Shown in pieces: positions 42,238-50,291 of a stretch of 64,000 bases of DNA. Origin of the DNA: SG8-41 sp963802355. GTDB taxonomy: Bacteria; Pseudomonadota; Gammaproteobacteria; Burkholderiales; SG8-41. Numbering within the stretch: the stretch's first letter is position 1; each line of letters begins with the position of its first letter. The DNA lies in NCBI GenBank assembly GCA_963802355.1, contig CAWDIV010000015.1, positions 558,001 to 622,000 on the forward strand, written 5' to 3'. The notes under the pieces were generated by a model. The model was not told where the DNA came from, searched no databases, and was given only the letters and a program-made list of their open reading frames with translations. The position numbers and the translations under genes are program-made.

Positions 42238-43662
42238 CTAGTTGTTGCGGCTTGCCCTTCCTCCTTTTCCTTCCCGTCCTCCGCGTTTGAAATCGGTACG
42301 GAGCACTTCACGCGCGGCGCGCACGCCGCTCTGCAGCGCGCCCGCGACCGTGCCCGCTTCGCCCTCGTAGTCCGTCGCTTCGCCGGCGAAATACAAGGTG
42401 TCCGCGAGTGGAGCCGCCAGGGCTTTGCGCGCCCTGCTCCCGCCGACCGCCACCCAACTGTAGGCGCCGCGCGCGTACGGGTCCGATTGCCAGTCGTGGT
42501 GCCAGGCCGCTTCGAGCTGTGACTCGACATCGACGCGATCACCGAAGAAGGCTCTCAGGCTCGCCAGCGCTCGACGCACTTTCTCTGAGGTGTCCGCATC
42601 CGCCATGCGAGCAGCCCTAGGACCACCAGCCCATGCGATCAGGAGCGGCACGCGGAGGGGCAGCGCGGTCCAAAACGTCGGAAACGCCGCGTCTGCCGAC
42701 TGGAAGAACCCCGCGTCGCGATAGCGGCAGTCGTCCACTTCCTCCCAGAATGCGGTTCGAAACCGCAGAGCAAGCCTCGCCACCGGTCCCGAACCCAAGG
42801 TATGCAACGCCTGCTTCTTTTGTTCGAGTGCCGGCGCGAAGCGAACCGCCCCGGCAGCCCCGCGTGCAAGCTGGAGCACGCCGAGTGGCAGCGTGACGAT
42901 GGCGCGGGCAGCGCGTTCGCGGAATGGTTTCCCGAGAAAAGTCCCCTCGACCTCCACCCGGCCGCGTTTCCACTGGATCGTGTGCACGGCGCTCTGGAGC
43001 TGCAGGCGGACTTCGCTGCCCTCCAGCTCGCGCGCCAGCGCGCCCATCAGAGCGCCGTAGCCGCCTAGCGGACGAAACGATGCATCATTCGCCGTGCCCT
43101 CGCCGGTCCATTCCTCCACAATGGCGCGGGCGCTGACCCGCTCGGGATTGGCGGCGTCGTAACCCTCCACCATCCGCAGTGCGAAAGTCCGCTCGTCCGG
43201 GGAGAGCCTGCGCCGCAGGTCACGCTCGATATAGGCCTGGAACGAAATATCCCTGCGAGGCGGACCGGCTCGCTCCATCGCCCGCTGGATACGCGTGAGG
43301 ATTTCAGCCCGCGCCCGCGGCAGGATCTTCCCGTGCTGGAAAAACCAGCGGCTGCCCGCGCGCTCGACCACCGCGATACCGGCCTTTTGCAGCACGGAAA
43401 AAGTCGCCTCGGGGCGGCCATGAATGAACTCGGCGCCCATCTCTATAGGCATCTGCAGCCCGGGTTCGTGACGCGTCCAGCAGCGGCCGCCAATGCGATC
43501 GCGTGCTTCCACCACGAGAACGGAGCGTTTGTGGCGCGCAAGCTCCGCGGCGGCCGCCAGTCCAGCCGCGCCGGCGCCTATGATGACGACATCGTTCTGC
43601 AAAGACGTGAGTGGTTCGGGAGCTGTCTTCTGTGCGTGTGGCGGACGATCTTGCAGCAGCAA
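42238..43662 (-). CDS. FAD-dependent flavin amine oxidase
   Basis: The 474-residue protein has the dinucleotide-binding motif VVIIGAGAAGLAAAAELARH, the amine-oxidase motif VVEARDRIGGRCWT, MGAEFIHG, FRPLGGYGALMGALAREL and the C-terminal FAD contact LYFAGEATDYEGEAGTVAGALQSGVRAA. It is related to polyamine and monoamine oxidases. No signal peptide is clear; the first 23 residues are poorly conserved and the start appears to be a TTG, so the true start may be nearer VVIIGAG. It is the last gene of a leftward group beginning with srkA. The substrate is probably an amine. Confidence 0.9.
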   Translation of the reverse strand: MLLQDRPPHAQKTAPEPLTSLQNDVVIIGAGAAGLAAAAELARHKRSVLVVEARDRIGGRCWTRHEPGLQMPIEMGAEFIHGRPEATFSVLQKAGIAVVERAGSRWFFQHGKILPRARAEILTRIQRAMERAGPPRRDISFQAYIERDLRRRLSPDERTFALRMVEGYDAANPERVSARAIVEEWTGEGTANDASFRPLGGYGALMGALARELEGSEVRLQLQSAVHTIQWKRGRVEVEGTFLGKPFRERAARAIVTLPLGVLQLARGAAGAVRFAPALEQKKQALHTLGSGPVARLALRFRTAFWEEVDDCRYRDAGFFQSADAAFPTFWTALPLRVPLLIAWAGGPRAARMADADTSEKVRRALASLRAFFGDRVDVESQLEAAWHHDWQSDPYARGAYSWVAVGGSRARKALAAPLADTLYFAGEATDYEGEAGTVAGALQSGVRAAREVLRTDFKRGGREGKGGRASRNN

Positions 43663-43674
43663 GTTCCCTGCCCC

Positions 43675-43715
43675 TATTTCCGTGTGTTTCCGTGTGATTC
43701 CGTGGCCAATGAACT
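43675..43715. repeat. TTTCCGTGTG word repeats
   Basis: TTTCCGTGTGTTTCCGTGTG and ATTCCGTGG follow one another between the CinA-like gene and the amine oxidase. The same word appears at 51413-51437 as TCCGTGTGTTTCCGTGTAATTTCGTG. It lies very close to the amine oxidase start. Confidence 0.7.
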
Positions 43716-43737
43716 TTGCAGTTGACTGCGCGCGTCG

Positions 43738-44223
43738 TCACTTGTCACCGAGCACTTCGGCGAAGAGCTTCAGCGCCGCGGCCGAAAACGCGCGCATATT
43801 GGCGACGCGGTCGCTGCTTCCCGTCTGGATCTTGATCGTGCGCTCGACGGGGCCGATCACCGCGATGCAGCTCAAGCCCGGCGGATCGCCGTAACGATTT
43901 CCGGTGGGACCCGCGGCGCCGCTCTCGCCGATGGCCCAGGTCGTGGAACAACGCTCGCGCATGAGGCGGGCGAGCATCATTGCCCATTCCTCGGTGGCGC
44001 CGCGCATCCCGGTGAACATGTCGTCCCGCGTATCCTTGAACGCGAGCACCGATTTCCGTGTGTAGAACGCGGCGCCGCCGACGAAATACGCCGACGCGCC
44101 CGGCACGGCGAGCAGCGCCGCCGAAATGAGGCCCCCGGTCGACGACTCGGCAACGACGATTGTTTCCTTGCGCGCCTTCAGCCGCGCGCCGATTTGCTCG
44201 CCCAACGGCAACAGCTCTTTCAT
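43738..44223 (-). CDS. CinA C-terminal (nicotinamide-nucleotide amidase) family
   Basis: The 161-residue protein consists of the CinA/PncC domain alone: KARKETIVVAESSTGGLISAALLAVPGASAYFVGGAAFYTRKSV with the catalytic serine in ESSTGG, then WAIGESGAAGPTGNRYGDPPGLSCIAVIG. Classical members deamidate nicotinamide mononucleotide to recycle NAD. Here the GRYG-like segment and sequence after it deviate from E. coli PncC, so a different amide substrate is possible. AAGGA precedes the ATG. It is leftward and 54 bases after the HbpS/GlcG gene. Confidence 0.85.
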   Translation of the reverse strand: MKELLPLGEQIGARLKARKETIVVAESSTGGLISAALLAVPGASAYFVGGAAFYTRKSVLAFKDTRDDMFTGMRGATEEWAMMLARLMRERCSTTWAIGESGAAGPTGNRYGDPPGLSCIAVIGPVERTIKIQTGSSDRVANMRAFSAAALKLFAEVLGDK

Positions 44224-44277
44224 GTTTCATCCTTTCTTGATATTGCTACAGCCTCATCACGAAGCTTTGCACGCTGT

Positions 44278-44679
44278 TCACGCCGCAACAGCGGCGACGC
44301 CCGCGTTCGCGATCTGCTCGTCTTCGTGGGACTGCACGCCCGACACGCCGATCGCCCCAACGCAATCATTCTGAACCATGATCGGCATGCCGCCCTGCAT
44401 CGGCGTGCTGATAGGCGCCTTGACGAAGCCGGGACGCTCCTTGATCCGGTCTTCCCAGAATTTGGTCGGACGCCGCGAGATCGCAGCCGTCTCCGCCTTA
44501 CCTGCGGCGATCTTGGCCGTCAGCGGCGCCACGCCGTCCATCCGCTCGAGATACAACAGGTAGCCGCTCTCATCCACGATCGCGATGGTCACGTTCCACT
44601 TGTTTTTTGCCGCCTCGGCTTTGCAGGCGGCTACCATCTTCTGGACGTCTGAAGCGGTAAGAGCGGGTTTTTGGCGCAT
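44278..44679 (-). CDS. HbpS/GlcG-family protein (DUF336)
   Basis: The 133-residue cytoplasmic protein reads LTASDVQKMVAACKAEAAKNKWNVTIAIVDESGYLLYLERMDGVAPLTAKIAAGKAETAA and ends with PIMVQNDCVGAIGVSGVQSHEDEQIANAGVAAVA, the complete family pattern. GGGAG lies before the ATG. It is the third member in the window and sits between the CinA-like amidase and the racemase-like protein, here without a TctC neighbour. Confidence 0.92.
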   Translation of the reverse strand: MRQKPALTASDVQKMVAACKAEAAKNKWNVTIAIVDESGYLLYLERMDGVAPLTAKIAAGKAETAAISRRPTKFWEDRIKERPGFVKAPISTPMQGGMPIMVQNDCVGAIGVSGVQSHEDEQIANAGVAAVAA

Positions 44680-44707
44680 GGTTTCTCCCTGTAAGAATGG
44701 GTGAACG

Positions 44708-44815
44708 GAGAATCAGCTATTAGCGGTTTAGCTATTGGCTCTTTGCCAAACCATCTCTCGTTTCAAGCTAACGGGCTAAATGCTAAACGCTAATTGCTAA
44801 TCGCTGTCTGCTGAC
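44708..44815. repeat. GCTATTAGCGG / GCTAATCGCTA word repeats
   Basis: AGCTATTAGCGGTTTAGCTATTGGC is followed by AGCTAACGGGCTAAATGCTAAACGC and TAATTGCTAATCGCTG. The words match those at 38181-38246, so this family occurs at least twice. The tract fills the gap between the HbpS/GlcG gene and the racemase-like gene. Confidence 0.75.
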
Positions 44816-44830
44816 CGTTGTCGGCGGGCG

Positions 44831-45508
44831 TCATGCTTCCGCCTTCGCCAGTGCCTGCCAGGCCGTTGCCCGTATTGACGACCACGCTGGACGCCCGAAA
44901 TCGCGCTCGAGGTCTTCGAGGATGCCCGCGGTCGGCAGTTGCGAGCAGGCGACAAAGAGACCATCGCAGCTCTCGCGCATCACCGCGCGCGCGAGGGCGG
45001 CGATTTGCGCCGGCGTGATCGCGGCGAGCTCAGTGACGCTCTGCGCGCGGAAGCTCGCGAGCACCTCCACGCCGATACCGGACGCCGCGAGAAATGCGCG
45101 CAGGCGCTCGTTGACGAGATCGAGGTACGGCGTAACGAGGGCGATGTTGCGCGCCCCGAGATGTGCCAGCGCGGCGGTCATCGCGCTTGCCGTCGTGACG
45201 ACGGGTTTACCCGTCACCTTCGAAATCTCGGCGGCGACTTCGGCATCGCGCTCAGGACCGGCCATGAACCCCGCCGCCGTGCAGCCATACACCACCATGT
45301 CGATGTTGTCCGCGGCGAATGTCCTCGCCATCCCGGCGGTCTGCGCAAGATAGGCAGGCAGGTCTTCGGGCTTGAGCATGCCCTTGCCGCGCGGAATACC
45401 CACCGCGCGGCAAGTGCTGCCCCGCGGCAGCCGCGCGAGCAGCTCGGGCTCCATCGTCGTGTTGTTGATGGGGACGATGAGCCCAGTGCTGACTGGGGTC
45501 TGGTTCAT
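44831..45508 (-). CDS. Asp/Glu racemase or maleate isomerase-like protein
   Basis: The 225-residue protein has the two-cysteine layout of the Asp/Glu racemase superfamily: DMVVYGCTAAGFMAGPERD with the first cysteine and DGLFVACSQLPTAGILEDLE with the second. GLIVPINNTTMEPELLARLP and ALVTPYLDLVNERLRAFL-like strands point to the maleate cis-trans isomerase/arylmalonate decarboxylase branch rather than to amino-acid racemases. The ATG at 45508 overlaps the stop of the DUF2237 gene by one base (TGATG), showing coupling; the frame is open further upstream but antisense to nothing conserved. Substrate is likely a dicarboxylic acid. Confidence 0.85.
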   Translation of the reverse strand: MNQTPVSTGLIVPINNTTMEPELLARLPRGSTCRAVGIPRGKGMLKPEDLPAYLAQTAGMARTFAADNIDMVVYGCTAAGFMAGPERDAEVAAEISKVTGKPVVTTASAMTAALAHLGARNIALVTPYLDLVNERLRAFLAASGIGVEVLASFRAQSVTELAAITPAQIAALARAVMRESCDGLFVACSQLPTAGILEDLERDFGRPAWSSIRATAWQALAKAEA

Positions 45509-45891
45509 CAGTGCAGATCCAACGCGTGGCGCTTGAGCGCCGACAGCGGCGCGAACTTGAGCACGTTCTCGTGCGTCGCCACGAGCACGACGTGCGGCGC
45601 CTTGCCGGCTTCCCAGGCTTCGACCCAGCGCAGGACGTGCAGGCACCAACGGTCGCCGGGCTGCAGTCCGCGAAAGCGCATCTCGCGGCGCGGCGTGGTG
45701 AGATCGTTGCCGCGCTCCCGCGAGAACTCGAGAAACTCCACCGTGACTTTCACGCAGACGAGGTGCGCCACGCCTTCCTCGCCATGCGTCGCGCAGCAGC
45801 CGTCTCGAAAATACCCGGTCACGGGATCGTAGCTGCAAGCGAGCAACGGCCCGCCCAGGACGTTCTTCTCGTTGGGAACCTCTTCGCTCAT
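45508..45891 (-). CDS. DUF2237-family protein
   Basis: The 127-residue protein closely follows the DUF2237 pattern: NVLGGPLLACSYDPVTGYFRDGCCATHGEEGVAHLVCVKVTVEFLEFSRERGNDL, then GLQPGDRWCLHVLRWVEAWEAGKAPHVVLVATHENVL and LKRHAL. Conserved cysteines (GCC, VC and WCL) suggest a metal or redox site, but no function is established. It is translationally coupled to the racemase-like gene downstream. A GAGG-type site precedes the ATG. Confidence 0.93.
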   Translation of the reverse strand: MSEEVPNEKNVLGGPLLACSYDPVTGYFRDGCCATHGEEGVAHLVCVKVTVEFLEFSRERGNDLTTPRREMRFRGLQPGDRWCLHVLRWVEAWEAGKAPHVVLVATHENVLKFAPLSALKRHALDLH

Positions 45892-45916
45892 GGAGGCGTA
45901 TTCTAGCGTGTCGTCG

Positions 45917-46903
45917 CTATCGTCGATCGAGAGCGAGGGGACCCTCGTCCATCGCGGCGATCTGCTCGCGAAGCTCCAATATGCGGTCCTGCCAGTAGCG
46001 CTGCGTACCGAACCAGGGAAACGCCGCCGGAAACGCCGGATCCTCCCAGCGCCTGGCTATCCAGGCCGAATAGTGTATGAGGCGTAAGGTCCGCAGCGCC
46101 TCGACGAGATGCAGCTCTCGCGAGTCGAACTCGTAGAAGTCTTCGTAGCCCGCGAGCACGTCAATGAGTTGCAGCGTCATCGCCGTCCGGTCCCCCGAAA
46201 GCAGCATCCACAGGTCCTGCACGGCGGGACCCATGCGGCTGTCGTCGAAGTCCACGAAATGGGGCCCGTCGTCCGTCCAGAGCATATTGCCCGCATGACA
46301 ATCCCCGTGCAGCCGAATCATCTTCACGTTTCCCGCGCGCTCGGTTGAGCGATGCACCCCTTCGATAGCGAGCGTAGTCGCGCTGGTCCACGCTTCCAGC
46401 AGATCAGCGGGTATCTTTCCATTCTTGAGCAGCCACGCGCGCGGCTCGATACCGTGGCTTTCGATGTCGAGCGCGGGTCGCTCGAGGAAGGCGCGGGTTG
46501 CACCGATTGCGTGGATGCGGCCGATGAAGCGCCCTATCCATTCGAGCGTTTTCCGGTCTTCCAATTCGGGCGGCCGGCCGCCGCGCCGCGGAAAGACCGC
46601 GAAGCGGAAACCTTTAGACGCGTGCAGCGTGCGCTCCCCGATTGCGAGCGGCGCGACTACCGGTATCTCGCCGTCCGCGAGCTCGCGCGCAAAATCGTGC
46701 TCCTCGACGATCTGCGCATCGCTCCAGCGGGCCGGACGATAGAACTTCGCGACTACCGGCTCTCCCTCCTCCATCCACGCCTGATAGACACGATTCTCGT
46801 AGCTGTTGAGCGCGAGCAGCCGGCCGTCGGGGCGCAGGCCGACGGCGGCGAGTGCATCGAGCATGCGATCGGGCGTGAGCCCGGCATAAGGAGCGGATTT
46901 CAT
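45917..46903 (-). CDS. srkA: stress-response Ser/Thr kinase SrkA (YihE/RdoA)
   Basis: The 328-residue protein has the SrkA layout: LLALNSYENRVYQAWMEEGEPVVAKFYRPARWSDAQIVEEHDFARELADGEIPVVAP, the catalytic loop MIRLHGDCHAGNMLW and the metal site HFVDFDDSRMGPAVQDLWMLL. C-terminal FPWFGTQRYWQDRILELREQIAAM is typical. In E. coli the kinase, under Cpx control and next to dsbA, delays stress-induced death. Here no dsbA is near. It heads a leftward group of six genes. Confidence 0.95.
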   Translation of the reverse strand: MKSAPYAGLTPDRMLDALAAVGLRPDGRLLALNSYENRVYQAWMEEGEPVVAKFYRPARWSDAQIVEEHDFARELADGEIPVVAPLAIGERTLHASKGFRFAVFPRRGGRPPELEDRKTLEWIGRFIGRIHAIGATRAFLERPALDIESHGIEPRAWLLKNGKIPADLLEAWTSATTLAIEGVHRSTERAGNVKMIRLHGDCHAGNMLWTDDGPHFVDFDDSRMGPAVQDLWMLLSGDRTAMTLQLIDVLAGYEDFYEFDSRELHLVEALRTLRLIHYSAWIARRWEDPAFPAAFPWFGTQRYWQDRILELREQIAAMDEGPLALDRR

Positions 46904-47153
46904 CAGGCCATTGTAAGGGCGTAATGGCCCGATGAGAGGGATGAAGGATGAAGGTGAAGGATGAAGGATGCCCCCGCAGTGCGGAGAGTTGTTGCCAGGT
47001 CATCCTTGGTCAGTGACCCCGGCCCGTCGCGCTGCATCGCGTCGGGCGTTCGCCGGCTCGAAAGTGCGCAGGCACTTTCATCGAATTCCCGGCTCACCCT
47101 TCCGCCTTCATCCTTGCCCTATCGTGCTACGCTAATTGTAGGGAGAATGTGTC
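46904..47153. repeat. GATGAAGG word repeats and a small hairpin
   Basis: GATGAAGGATGAAGGTGAAGGATGAAGGATG at about 46943-46971 has complementary CCTTCATCC at 47103-47111. Between them, GAAAGTGC / GCACTTTC (47060-47079) forms an 8-bp hairpin with a four-base loop. The end contains the AGGGAG site for the next TctC gene. No gene is seen in these 250 bases. Confidence 0.65.
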
Positions 47154-48113
47154 ATGCGCAACTGGTTCGCTTTCGTGCTGGTCGGTTTTTCGATGGCGAC
47201 GTTCGCTCAGACCTATCCGGCGCGCCCCATACGCGTGATCATCCCCTTCCCCGCTGGCAGCGCGGCGGACATCATCGTGCGCGCCATGGACCCCCAGATG
47301 CGGGAGAAGCTCGGCCAGTCGCTCGTCATCGACAATCGCGGCGGCGCGGGTGGCAATATCGCGGCCGAGTTGACTGCGAAGAGCGCGCCCGACGGCTACA
47401 CCATCATGATGGCGACGATCGGCACGCACGCGATCAACCACGCCCTTTACTCCAGAATCTCATTTCATCCCATTCGCGACTTCACGCCGGTCGCGCTCGT
47501 CGGCGAAAGCCCGAACGCGCTGGTGACGAGCCCGCGGGTGCAGGCGAATTCGATCCATGACCTGATCGCGCTAGCGAAAGCGAGGCCCGGGCAGATGAAC
47601 TACGGCTCCTCCGGCTCCGGCACCACCGTCCACCTGTCCGGCGAGCTCTTCAGCGTGATGACCGGGATCAGGATGGTTCACGTCCCCTACAAAGGGGCGA
47701 CCGAGGCGCTCACCGGACTGCTCGCCGGTCAGACGGATCTCATGTTCGCGAGCCTCTCTTCATCCATTCCACTCATCAAGTCCGGGAAGCTCAAAGCGTT
47801 CGGGGTGACCGGCGCGCAGCGCTCGCCCTCGATACCCGAGCTCCCGACCGTTGCGGAAGCCGCCAATCTGCCGGGTTTCGCCGCCGCTGCGTGGTTCGGC
47901 ATCGTGGGACCGGCGGGCACGCCTAAGAACGCTGTCGCAACCCTCAACAAGGCGACGCTCGCCGCGCTCGATACGCAGGAGGTGAAGGGACGCCTCTTCG
48001 CCTCGGGAGTCGAAGTCCGTACCAGCACGCCGGAAGAATTGGCGCGCTTGATCGAAAGCGAAATGCAGAAATGGGCGAAAGTGGTGAAGACGGCCGGCAT
48101 AAAAGCAGATTGA
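47154..48113 (+). CDS. TctC/Bug-family TTT solute receptor
   Basis: This 319-residue receptor has a short signal peptide (WFAFVLVGFSMATFAQTYPARPIRVIIPFPAG) and the family markers VIDNRGGAGGNIAAELTAKSAPDGYTIMMA, HVPYKGATEALTGLLAGQTDLMF and IPELPTVAEAANLPGFAAAAW. It ends with IKAD. The ATG has GGGAG eight bases upstream. It is separated by word repeats from srkA, which points away. A fragment of another TctC gene lies 140 bases after its stop. Confidence 0.93.
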   Translation: MRNWFAFVLVGFSMATFAQTYPARPIRVIIPFPAGSAADIIVRAMDPQMREKLGQSLVIDNRGGAGGNIAAELTAKSAPDGYTIMMATIGTHAINHALYSRISFHPIRDFTPVALVGESPNALVTSPRVQANSIHDLIALAKARPGQMNYGSSGSGTTVHLSGELFSVMTGIRMVHVPYKGATEALTGLLAGQTDLMFASLSSSIPLIKSGKLKAFGVTGAQRSPSIPELPTVAEAANLPGFAAAAWFGIVGPAGTPKNAVATLNKATLAALDTQEVKGRLFASGVEVRTSTPEELARLIESEMQKWAKVVKTAGIKAD

Positions 48114-48254
48114 AGATCATTGCATGCTTCGGAGGCCAGTCGGTGCCGAGTCGCCCCGGGGTGATTTCAAGTTCATCACGGCACTATGGTTTGACCCAGC
48201 GCAGGACAGAGGCCAAGCCCTCGGCCTAAAGCACAAGAGGGAATCGCAAATGGA

Positions 48255-48491
48255 TTGAACCCGGCACCGACTGGATTCCGAAGGGCGCCGAAGGGAACGC
48301 CGGCCGCGATCGTCGAGCGCCTGAACGCGGGCGTCAACAAGGCGTTGCGCGAGCCCGACATCGACCAGAACTTGAGCGCCGCAGGCCTGCGCGCGTCCGG
48401 CGGCACGCCGCAGAAATTTGCCGAGCGCATCCGCACGGACGTCGTGCGCTGGCGCAAGGTGGTAGTGGAATCCGGCGTCAAGCCGGAGTGA
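48255..48491 (+). pseudogene. C-terminal fragment of a TctC receptor
   Basis: The 78 codons read APKGTPAAIVERLNAGVNKALREPDIDQNLSAAGLRASGGTPQKFAERIRTDVVRWRKVVVESGVKPE, the standard last 70 residues of a TctC protein, with the first 250 residues missing. The first few codons are unrelated. The stop is followed at once by the CGAAGGA word-repeat tract, which may have been involved in the loss of the rest. Confidence 0.8.
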
Positions 48492-48935
48492 GGTAAAGCT
48501 TCACCGCGAAGGACGTCAAGGCCGCGAAGGGATAGTAAAGCTTCACCGCTAAGGACGCGGCGGACGCAAAGGAAAATAACAGCCTCACCACGAAGGGCGC
48601 AAAGTCGCGAAGGAAATCAATAATTAAAATCAACAGATCCTGTACCGAAGGAAGCGCGCAAAGGAACGCCAAGGCGCCACCGGATCCGCCATCGCGATTC
48701 GATGACGCCAGCAGACTAACCTTCCCCTCCTGCCGCCGGGCAGCCGAGACGGGTGTAGATCTCCACCGCGCGTAGGGCGTGTCCACGGCGGCCTTGCCCT
48801 ATCGCACCAATGCCCGACGCTCTCGGTTCTAATTATTGATTCCTTCGCGTCCTCCGCGGCCTTCGCGGTAAGGCTGTTTGCCTTCCTTCGCGGTTTCGCG
48901 ACCTTCGCGGTGAGGCTTTTTCGCGACGAGGGGCG
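48492..48935. repeat. CGAAGGA word repeats as a large inverted repeat
   Basis: From 48490 to about 48620 the words TTCACCGCGAAGGACG, TTCACCGCTAAGGACG and TCACCACGAAGGGCG recur with AAGGAAA-type spacers. From about 48835 to 48925 the complementary words TCCTTCGCG, CCTTCGCGGT and CTTCGCGGTGAGGC appear. The two tracts flank some 210 bases without a gene and could form a cruciform or a long RNA hairpin between the convergent TctC fragment and TctC gene. Confidence 0.8.
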
Positions 48936-49910
48936 TCACTCCGCCTTCAGTCCCGCCGCCCTGATCAGCGGCCACCACTTTTCGATCTCCGCCTTCTGGA
49001 AGGCGTACAGCGCTTCCGGCGTCTGCTGCTTGCGCGGCGGGATTTCCTGTCCGAGATCGGCGAAACGCTGCTTCACCATGGGATCGATCAGGGTTTCGAC
49101 GATTGCGGAGTTGAGCTTCATGACGATTTCCCTGGGCGTTGCCTTCGGCGCCCAGATGCCGTGCCACACCGAAGTATGCAGTCCCGGCAGCCCTGCCTCG
49201 TCCACAGTAGGAATCTCGGGCGCAGCTTCCTGGCGCGTCGGCGCAGTAACCGCGTAGGCTCTGATCTTCCCGGCTTTGACCAGGGCGGTTATGTTCGAGA
49301 TCTGGGTGACGTACAGATCGATCTCGCCAGCGAGCAGGGCCTGAATCGCCGGGGCGCCGCCTCGATAGGGCACGAACTGGAGCTTGGCGCCGATCCGGTT
49401 CAGGAAGTAGATTCCGGCCATGTGCGACGCACCGCCGACACCGCCCGTACCGATCAGGACCTTGTCCTGGTTCGCGTTCACCCAGGCGTTCAACTCCTTC
49501 AGGTTCTTCGCCGGCACCGCAAGCTTCGAGACGATCACCTGGGGATTGGTCGCGATCATCGCCACCTGCGCGAAATCGTTCAGCACGTCAAATGGGAGCG
49601 TGTAGTAGGCGCCGTTCACGACGTGCGTTCCCCAGTGCCCAATGACGACGAGATAACCGTCGGGCGCGGCGCGAACGACGCGGCCCGTGGCTATGGTGCC
49701 CCCCGCTCCGGTCGTGTTGTCGACCACCACGGTCTGGCCGAGCGCCTTTCTCATCGGCTCGCTTATGATGCGCGCGAGCACATCCGTGGGACCGCCCGCC
49801 GAGAACGGCACTACCATCGTGACCGGCCGCGCTGGGTAGCTTTGAGCCGCGGCGATCAGAGTCGTGCCGGAAGTGACGGCCAGAACACCTATCGCAAACA
49901 GTGCTTTCAT
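48936..49910 (-). CDS. TctC/Bug-family TTT solute receptor
   Basis: The 324-residue protein has a signal peptide (KALFAIGVLAVTSGTTLIAAAQSYPARPVTMVVPFSAGGPTDVLARI) and the family pattern VVDNTTGAGGTIATGRVVRAAPDGYLVVIGHWGTHVVNGAYY. It has FVPYRGGAPAIQALLAGEIDLYV and APEIPTVDEAGLPGLHT. The pattern TGAGGTIAT-x-x-V-x-x-AxPDGY with GHWGTH is that of the subgroup close to tricarboxylate receptors. A perfect AAAGGAGG lies before the ATG. It is leftward and followed by the inverted repeat tract above. Confidence 0.93.
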   Translation of the reverse strand: MKALFAIGVLAVTSGTTLIAAAQSYPARPVTMVVPFSAGGPTDVLARIISEPMRKALGQTVVVDNTTGAGGTIATGRVVRAAPDGYLVVIGHWGTHVVNGAYYTLPFDVLNDFAQVAMIATNPQVIVSKLAVPAKNLKELNAWVNANQDKVLIGTGGVGGASHMAGIYFLNRIGAKLQFVPYRGGAPAIQALLAGEIDLYVTQISNITALVKAGKIRAYAVTAPTRQEAAPEIPTVDEAGLPGLHTSVWHGIWAPKATPREIVMKLNSAIVETLIDPMVKQRFADLGQEIPPRKQQTPEALYAFQKAEIEKWWPLIRAAGLKAE

Positions 49911-50291
49911 GTTTCCTCCTTTAGCCTGTCGAGCCTGTCGGACACTCTCACGCAGTACCGATTCACGTGTACGCAGGCGTGGCCGCTATTGTTACGGTCG
50001 AACCGACAGGCTGAAAAAAACTTTTTTTAATGGGGGTCCCTCTTGCCTTCTACTTTCCTGAACGTATCTTAGCCGTTCAGGATGACTGCGACCCGATGCA
50101 ATTTGTCTTTCAATGTAACAGCTTCTCGCGGCGAAGCCGAGAAGCTAATGGGCTGGTGAAAACGCCGTTCGTCTGAGCGTCGCCTGCAGCAGACTTCCTG
50201 CCCAAAAATTGATCAGCCCGCATGTTCCGATACCATTCGTAGTACCGCCGCCCGAAAACCGCACAGCCGCTTTGCCTGTAAAACATGCGGG
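49911..50291. other. gap with several inverted repeats, no gene
   Basis: These 381 bases lie between two leftward TctC genes. AGCCTGTCG occurs twice (49923, 49932) and AGCCTGTCGG (49932-49941) is complementary to CCGACAGGCT (50003-50012). AGCTTCTCG / CGAGAAGCT makes a hairpin near 50110-50145, and AGCCCGCATGTT (50215-50226) pairs with AACATGCGGGCT (50282-50293) at the end of the next TctC gene. A 7-A/7-T run at about 50014-50029 may be a promoter or terminator part. Confidence 0.55.

Noticed and set aside
46903..47097. 64-codon leftward frame over word repeats
   Set aside because: It is a translation of the GATGAAGG repeat tract.
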